Positions 5,953 to 9,701 of a stretch of DNA of 9,701 nucleotides are shown here, piece by piece; the first letter of the stretch is position 1; each line of letters starts with the position of its first letter. The notes under the pieces are model-generated. The model saw nothing but the letters and a program-made list of their open reading frames with translations, had not been told where the DNA came from and ran no database searches. Where the stretch lies: the NCBI GenBank assembly GCA_964413755.1, contig CAYPTW010000087.1:1-9701 (forward strand). Reading direction: 5' to 3'. This stretch comes from XN24 sp964413755. Lineage in GTDB: Bacteria > Pseudomonadota > Gammaproteobacteria > Steroidobacterales > XN24. A program made the translations under genes and the position numbers.

Positions 5953-7218
5953 TCAGGCGGCGGCGCGGCGACGCCGCGCTCGCGGTGCGGGCGATGGCAA
6001 CACGCGGCGGATGATGTCCTCGCACTGCCGCTGCGTCATGTAGCGCGGCACCGGGTAGCCGGTCTCCGCCTCGTGGCAGGCCGCTTTCGCCAGCGCCGGG
6101 ATGTCCTCTTTACGCAAGGCATCGAGGTGCGTCGGGATGCCCAGCTCCCGGTTCAGTTCGACCACCGCCGCGATGAATTTCTTCGCCAGCGCCCGCTCGC
6201 CTTCATGCTCCGTGCCGAGGCCCGCGCGCACCGCCAGGGCCGCGAGCCGGCCGGTGATCTTCGGCGCGGAAAACTCGAGTACATGCGGCAGCATGATGGC
6301 GTTCGCCAGGCCGTGCGGCGTGTGGTACTTGCCGCCGAACTGGTGGGCGATGGCGTGCACGTAGCCGACGTTGGCGCGCGTGAAGGCCATGCCGGCGTAG
6401 GTCGAGGCCAGCGCCATCTTCTCGCGTGCCTCGAGGTTGCCGCCGTCGTGGTAGGCCGTGCGCAGGTTCTCGAAGATCAGCCCCACCGCGGACAGCGCCA
6501 GGCCGTCGGTGTAGTCGGTGGCCCAGTTGCCGACGAAAGACTCGACCGCGTGCGTCAGTGCGTCCATGCCCGTGGCGGCGGTGATGTGCGGCGGCAGCCC
6601 GGTCATCAGCGCCGGGTCCAGGGCGGCCATGCGCGGCACGATCCGCGTGTCCACGATGACCAGCTTGCATTCCTTTTCGGGGTCGGACACGACCGCGGCC
6701 ACGGTCACTTCTGAGCCGGTGCCGGCGGTCGTCGGGATCGCGTAGACCGGGACGGGATTGCGCAGGCCTTTGAAATAGCCCGCCAGCTTGCGCAGCGGCT
6801 TGCCCGGGTTGGCGATGGCTACGGCGACGGCCTTGGCGGCGTCCATGGAGGAGCCGCCGCCGACCGCCACGATGGCGTCGCAGCCCGCGGCGCGGTAGAA
6901 CTCGATGGCCCGCTCGACCAGCGGGATGGGCGCGTCCGGGGTGATCTCGTCGAACACCGCGTACTCCGCGCCTCCGGCCTTGAGCGCGTCCGTCAGGTCT
7001 TTGAGCAGCCCCAGCTTCACGATCATCGCGTCGGTGACGATCATCAGCTTGGTATGCCCGAAGCCCGCCACCGCCTGGCCCAGGCGGCCGCTCGAGCCCG
7101 GGCCCACCAGCAGCGTCGGGCGGGGGATGGGCAGAAAGCGCGTGACCATGCCGGCGCCCTTCATCAGGGCGGACAAGCCGGTGGCGCGCGGTGCTTCGGG
7201 AATCAGGTCAAGTATCAC
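5953..7218 (-). CDS. Iron-containing (group III) alcohol dehydrogenase
   Basis: From GTG at 7218 the protein has 421 residues. It is an NAD(P)-dependent cytosolic enzyme that interconverts aldehydes and alcohols. The dinucleotide-binding GGGSSMD is at 120-126, and PTTAGTGSEVT follows at 162-172. The metal ligands expected from FucO-type enzymes are visible: Asp219 and His223 in GMDALTHAVE, His288 in VHAIAHQFGG and His302 in TPHGLAN, plus the second-shell His292. The GTG start is preferred because CGGAGG lies 6 bases upstream; an ATG at 7260 would add 14 Arg-rich residues but has no ribosome binding site and starts almost at the predicted transcript end. The C-terminus is a short basic tail ending in ARRRRAAA. 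As first gene of the run with the reductase and wax synthase, its likely job is reducing fatty aldehyde to fatty alcohol; short-chain alcohols remain possible. Confidence 0.92.
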   Translation of the reverse strand: MILDLIPEAPRATGLSALMKGAGMVTRFLPIPRPTLLVGPGSSGRLGQAVAGFGHTKLMIVTDAMIVKLGLLKDLTDALKAGGAEYAVFDEITPDAPIPLVERAIEFYRAAGCDAIVAVGGGSSMDAAKAVAVAIANPGKPLRKLAGYFKGLRNPVPVYAIPTTAGTGSEVTVAAVVSDPEKECKLVIVDTRIVPRMAALDPALMTGLPPHITAATGMDALTHAVESFVGNWATDYTDGLALSAVGLIFENLRTAYHDGGNLEAREKMALASTYAGMAFTRANVGYVHAIAHQFGGKYHTPHGLANAIMLPHVLEFSAPKITGRLAALAVRAGLGTEHEGERALAKKFIAAVVELNRELGIPTHLDALRKEDIPALAKAACHEAETGYPVPRYMTQRQCEDIIRRVLPSPAPRARRRRAAA

Positions 7219-7224
7219 GGGAAA

Positions 7225-7230
7225 CCTCCG
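7225..7230 (-). promoter_or_regulatory. Strong ribosome binding site for the alcohol dehydrogenase GTG start
   Basis: CGGAGG on the minus strand, followed by a 6-base TTTCCC spacer and GTG at 7216-7218. This sets the start 42 bases inside the longest open frame. Confidence 0.7.
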
Positions 7231-7272
7231 CAGCCGTCTGGGTGCAGCATGACGGGCCATTGCGAACCCAAG

Positions 7273-7278
7273 AGTATA
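7273..7278 (-). promoter_or_regulatory. Candidate -10 box upstream of the wax operon
   Basis: TATACT on the minus strand matches the -10 consensus at 5 of 6. It lies in the 86-bp gap after the barrel gene, and would start transcription near 7266, about 48 bases before the GTG. I see no good -35 box at 16-18 bp, so it would need an activator, or it may be chance. Confidence 0.35.
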
Positions 7279-7304
7279 CGGCGAAAGCGAAAGAAGCCGC
7301 GCCC

Positions 7305-7904
7305 TCAGCGGCCCCAGTGCCAGCGCAGGCCGACGCCGAACGACGTCGAATCGTCGCCGAACGCCACCTCGGCGCCGAGCGCGAACTGCGGGGTGACAAA
7401 GAAGCGGGCGGCCGCGCCGTAGGTGGTCTCGTCGCCGAAATCGCTCAGGTCGACATAGTCGATGTAGCCTTCCAGCTCGACGTTGAGAGCCGGCCGCGTG
7501 CGCAGGCCCAGGGCCAGGCCATAGCCGTCGTCGTCCACGGTGGTGAAGAAGGACTCGGTCTCCACGCTGACGTAGCTGAGCTTGCCATAAAGGCTGGAGG
7601 CGTTCCCGACCGGCCAGGCGTAGCCGACGCCGAAGTCGTATTCGCGCAGGTCGATGTTTTCAGTCAGGAAGACGTCGAAATCGGTGAGGTCGATCGTGAG
7701 GTCGCTGTAACCGCCGAACACGAACACGTGGTCCGTCACCTCGATAGCAGCGCGCAGCAGGAAGCCGTCCGCATCCTCGTTGAAATCGTCGATATCCACG
7801 CGCGCGTAGGCGGCGTCGACATAGTTGTAGCTGACGTCCTGGGCCCGGGTGGCCGGGGCGACCAGCAAGAGAGACGCAAAGAGCGCAACGAGAGCCAGGC
7901 GCAT
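7305..7904 (-). CDS. Small outer-membrane beta-barrel protein with signal peptide
   Basis: The protein has 199 residues. Residues 1-21 are a Sec signal peptide: Arg2, a Leu/Ala/Val core, then ATRA before Gln22. The rest alternates polar and hydrophobic residues with many aromatic and Gly positions (FGGYSDLTIDL, YDFGVGYAWPV, YGLALGLRT, VELEGYIDY, YGAAARFFV, FALGAEVAF, FGVGLRWHW). This is the look of about eight transmembrane beta strands, as in small OmpA/OmpX/Opa-like barrels. Several turns are Asp-rich (DIDDFNEDADG, TVDDDG). The last residue is Arg after Trp-Gly, not the usual terminal Phe. The ATG at 7904 has GGAG 8 bases upstream; a longer frame beyond it is spurious. It follows the TMEM175-like gene by 32 bp, so the two are probably co-transcribed. 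The ligand or role is unknown. Confidence 0.8.
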   Translation of the reverse strand: MRLALVALFASLLLVAPATRAQDVSYNYVDAAYARVDIDDFNEDADGFLLRAAIEVTDHVFVFGGYSDLTIDLTDFDVFLTENIDLREYDFGVGYAWPVGNASSLYGKLSYVSVETESFFTTVDDDGYGLALGLRTRPALNVELEGYIDYVDLSDFGDETTYGAAARFFVTPQFALGAEVAFGDDSTSFGVGLRWHWGR

Positions 7905-7936
7905 GGCAGGAACTCCAGGTAGTGGGCTGATGCACG

Positions 7937-8650
7937 TCAGTCTGCGTCCGCAAGCCGCCGCTGCGCAAGACGCGCCTGGGTGATGCTGATGACGGGTCCC
8001 GCCACGGCCAGCAGCATGTAGACCCAGGCGGCAACAGCCAGCCGTCCGTCGGGCAGGATCCAGGCCAGCAGGATGGAAATGCCGCCGAAGCTGCCCACGA
8101 TCAGCCACGCCACGACCTCGGAAATGCAATCGAAGCGTTCCCGTGCGCTCATGCCCAGCGCCGCACGCTGTTGCCAGGCTCGGAAGTACAGGGCGGCGAT
8201 GAGGCTGTTGAGGGCGATAAAGCCGATGCCGTAAATCGTCAGCAGGCCGCGGAACTGGTCCAGGCTGTCGAGCGAGAAACTCAACGGCAGCCAGTCGTTC
8301 GACATGAAGTGAAATGCTGCGCCGAACATGATCTTCAGGGGGTAGACGTAAATCATCACCACGGTGACCAGGCCGAAGGTGAGCAGCACGGAGCCCAGGT
8401 CCTCCAGCCCGAAACGCCGGCTCCAGGTCTGGTGCGCGCGCCAGTAGAGCAACAGCAGCGCCAGGCTCGCCACGAATGCGGGGCCGTCTTTCAGGGCCTC
8501 GACCAGTTCGGCGTAAGTCCCCGGTATGTCGTCGATGGAGATAGCCAGCAGCGCTGCAGCAAAAGCGAACGCGGCGTCGGTGAAAGTGGTGAGCCGGGTC
8601 ACCTCCAGCCCGCGCTGCGGGAAAGTCTCGGCGTCGGGGGCTCCGGACAT
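7937..8650 (-). CDS. TMEM175-like (DUF1211) six-helix membrane protein, putative K+ channel
   Basis: The protein has 237 residues and about six hydrophobic segments (approximately 25-39, 56-70, 87-104, 134-155, 177-199, 205-224). Near the N-terminus, RLTTFTDAAFAFA (19-31) matches the first-helix signature RxxxFSDg of TMEM175/DUF1211 proteins. YWRAHQTW (69-76) matches the W..H pattern of their second helix. Characterised bacterial members form tetrameric, weakly selective potassium channels in the inner membrane, gated by a hydrophobic constriction. The signature here has Thr24 where Ser is usual, and Ala26 after the Asp. The ATG at 8650 has AGGA 8 bases upstream. It is the first gene of the minus-strand series, divergent from ppk2 and 32 bp before the barrel gene. 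Channel function is by family only; ion selectivity cannot be judged. Confidence 0.8.
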   Translation of the reverse strand: MSGAPDAETFPQRGLEVTRLTTFTDAAFAFAAALLAISIDDIPGTYAELVEALKDGPAFVASLALLLLYWRAHQTWSRRFGLEDLGSVLLTFGLVTVVMIYVYPLKIMFGAAFHFMSNDWLPLSFSLDSLDQFRGLLTIYGIGFIALNSLIAALYFRAWQQRAALGMSARERFDCISEVVAWLIVGSFGGISILLAWILPDGRLAVAAWVYMLLAVAGPVISITQARLAQRRLADAD

Positions 8651-8686
8651 GGCGCTGGTCCTCGTGACGATGGGCCTTCGAGGGGG

Positions 8687-8692
8687 ATTCTA
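8687..8692 (-). promoter_or_regulatory. Candidate -10 box for the TMEM175-like gene
   Basis: TAGAAT on the minus strand matches consensus at 5 of 6 and is the same hexamer as before the KAS III gene. It lies 36 bp before the ATG in the 111-bp divergent gap. No matching -35 box is visible. Confidence 0.35.
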
Positions 8693-8748
8693 GCCGTATC
8701 GGCGCTGCGGGCGTGGCGGGCGTCCCGCTGTGGCAAACTCTGCACAGC

Positions 8749-8755
8749 AAGGAGG
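8749..8755 (+). promoter_or_regulatory. Ribosome binding site of ppk2
   Basis: AAGGAGG, then 6 bases (AGTCCC), then ATG at 8762. This fixes the start within a longer open frame that runs back over the TMEM175-like gene. Confidence 0.8.
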
Positions 8756-8761
8756 AGTCCC

Positions 8762-9640
8762 ATGACCAGCGACCTGCCGTTCGACGGCGCAGTGAGCCGT
8801 TACCTCGCCGAGGAGGCGCCCGAAGACGTCCGCGACGCCATCGAGGACGGTAAGAAGCGCGACATCCTCGACGAAAGTTATCCCTACGACCGCTGGCTGA
8901 AAAAGTCCGACTACGAGGAAGAGCTCGACCGGCTGCAGATCGAGCTGGCCAAGTGCCAGCGCTGGATCCAGGACAGCGGGACACGGCTGGTGGTGGTGTT
9001 CGAGGGGCGTGACGGCGCCGGCAAGGGCGGCGCCATCCGGCGCCTGACCATGAACCTCAACCCGCGCGTGGCACGCGTGGTGGCGCTGTCCAAGCCCTCG
9101 GACCGTGAGCAGAGCCAGTGGTATTTCCAGCGCTACGTCGCCCACCTGCCCGCCGCCGGCGAGATCACCCTGTTCGACCGCAGCTGGTACAACCGCGGCG
9201 TCATCGAGCACGTGTTCGGCTTTTGCACGCCGGAACAGCGTGCCAGGTTCTTCGCCCAGCTGCCGGGCTTCGAAAACACGCTGGTGAGCGAAGGCATCGT
9301 GCTGGTGAAGCTGTGGCTCAACGTCGGCCGCGCCGAGCAGCTGCGCCGGTTGCTGGCGCGGGAAGGCGATCCGCTGAAGCACTGGAAGCTGAGCCCGATC
9401 GACATCCAGGGGCTGGCGCGCTGGGATGCGTACTCGGATGCCATCGAGGAAACCTTCCGCCGCAGTCACAGCCCGGTGACGCCGTGGACCGTGGTCCGCG
9501 CCGACGACAAGTACCGCGCGCGCCTCGCCGCCATCCGCGCCGTGCTCGGCCCGCTGGACTATGCCGGCAAGGACCACGAGCTGGTCGACAGCAACGACCC
9601 GCAGATCTGCGGCGGGCCGGAGCTGTGGCGGCCGGCCTGA
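8762..9640 (+). CDS. ppk2: Polyphosphate kinase 2 (PPK2)
   Basis: The protein has 292 residues, the size of single-domain class I PPK2. These enzymes use inorganic polyphosphate to phosphorylate nucleotides, mainly ADP to ATP or GDP to GTP, and can run in reverse. The Walker A loop is FEGRDGAGKGG (80-90, Lys88), and the Walker B is LFDRSWYNR (137-145, Asp139 and Arg140). The lid region REGDPLKHWKLSPID (200-214) carries the basic residues that grip polyphosphate. The N-terminal stretch KKRDILDESYPYDRWLKKSDY (31-51) and the helix after it are typical of the family. The ATG follows a near-perfect ribosome binding site. The gene diverges from the TMEM175-like gene. Nucleotide preference (ADP, GDP or AMP) is not certain from sequence. 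Confidence 0.94.
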   Translation: MTSDLPFDGAVSRYLAEEAPEDVRDAIEDGKKRDILDESYPYDRWLKKSDYEEELDRLQIELAKCQRWIQDSGTRLVVVFEGRDGAGKGGAIRRLTMNLNPRVARVVALSKPSDREQSQWYFQRYVAHLPAAGEITLFDRSWYNRGVIEHVFGFCTPEQRARFFAQLPGFENTLVSEGIVLVKLWLNVGRAEQLRRLLAREGDPLKHWKLSPIDIQGLARWDAYSDAIEETFRRSHSPVTPWTVVRADDKYRARLAAIRAVLGPLDYAGKDHELVDSNDPQICGGPELWRPA

Positions 9641-9653
9641 GGCGGCCGGCCTG
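9627..9653 (+). repeat. 13-bp direct repeat and GC hairpin across the ppk2 stop codon
   Basis: GGCGGCCGGCCTG occurs at 9627-9639 and again at 9641-9653, separated by one A that completes the TGA stop. Each copy contains the self-complementary GGCCGGCC (9630-9637 and 9644-9651), so the two can also pair as an 8-bp stem with a 6-base loop holding the stop codon. No T-run follows, so it is not a classic terminator. Confidence 0.7.
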
Positions 9654-9701
9654 CTGGAACAGCTGCCCGAGGCGCTGGGCACGGACGTCGTGTTATTGAG
9701 C
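9641..9701. other. Right-hand flank, no gene assigned
   Basis: Only 61 bases follow the ppk2 stop. One plus-strand frame stays open here (ending EQLPEALGTDVVLLS) with no visible start or ribosome binding site. A TAA near the right edge on the minus strand leaves a convergent gene end possible. Neither can be supported. Confidence 0.3.

Noticed and set aside
5924..6025. 34-residue N-terminal extension of the reductase from ATG 6025
   Set aside because: It overlaps the end of the dehydrogenase gene, is Arg/Ala-rich, and the better ribosome binding site precedes ATG 5923.
454..6043. Very long plus-strand open frames (454-2031, 2235-3950, 3989-6043) opposite the minus-strand genes
   Set aside because: They are rich in His, Gln, Arg, Ala and Val with no recognisable domain, lie exactly antisense to well-supported genes, and reflect the lack of stop codons in GC-rich DNA read on the opposite strand.
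7279..7302. CGGC...GCCG pair after the barrel gene as a terminator
   Set aside because: Arms are only 4 bp with a long loop and no T-run.
8730..8746. Possible sigma-54 promoter TGGCAAACTCTGCA before ppk2
   Set aside because: Only 8 bases separate GG and GC, while sigma-54 sites need 10, and it lies too close to the ribosome binding site.
8171..8761. Upstream extension of the ppk2 frame
   Set aside because: It is antisense to the TMEM175-like gene, and AAGGAGG followed by ATG 8762 fixes the start.
7905..8984. 559-residue minus-strand frame covering the barrel gene and its upstream region
   Set aside because: Only the last 199 residues, from the signal peptide on, look like protein. The rest lies across the TMEM175-like gene in another frame and is Arg/Pro/Ser-rich.
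8690..9682. 330-residue minus-strand frame opposite ppk2
   Set aside because: No domain and a low-complexity composition; it shadows a clear PPK2 with intact Walker motifs.

Overview
The window is GC-rich (roughly two thirds G+C by eye), tightly packed chromosomal DNA, and every gap between genes is under about 115 bp. The gene set suggests a proteobacterium, most likely a gammaproteobacterium of the lipid-storing kind: a wax ester synthase/DGAT, a FabH-like ketosynthase, a small outer-membrane barrel, and class-I-type PPK2. That placement is inferred from gene content and codon bias, not from a marker gene. I see no rRNA, tRNA, CRISPR array, insertion sequence or phage gene.

Layout from left to right. 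At 3-344 (+) is the 3' end of a gene for a protein with a CxxC...CxC zinc-ribbon-like motif, cut by the window edge. All genes from 361 to 8650 lie on the minus strand, so they are transcribed from right to left. In transcription order they are: a TMEM175-like (DUF1211) membrane protein (8650-7937); a secreted small beta-barrel (7904-7305); an iron-dependent alcohol dehydrogenase (7218-5953); a 741-residue acyl-thioester reductase-like fusion protein (5923-3698); a wax ester synthase/diacylglycerol acyltransferase (3701-2247, ATGA overlap with the reductase); a VapBC-type toxin-antitoxin pair (2198-1947 and 1947-1519); and a ketoacyl-ACP synthase III-like gene (1452-361). A polyphosphate kinase 2 gene (8762-9640, +) diverges from the TMEM175-like gene.

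The core of interest is the three-gene run alcohol dehydrogenase - reductase - wax ester synthase. Together these can be read as one complete route from acyl-thioester to fatty aldehyde, then fatty alcohol, then wax ester. The reductase appears to be a full-length relative of the cyanobacterial acyl-ACP reductase (AAR), joined to about 300 N-terminal residues of another family and to a histone-H1-like Lys/Ala tail. All three enzymes end in strongly basic tails, which suggests (inference) a shared tethering surface such as an anionic lipid droplet, membrane or polyanion. The KAS III-like gene has its own candidate promoter and may supply or elongate acyl chains. The toxin-antitoxin pair sits between it and the wax genes with its own promoter and operator.
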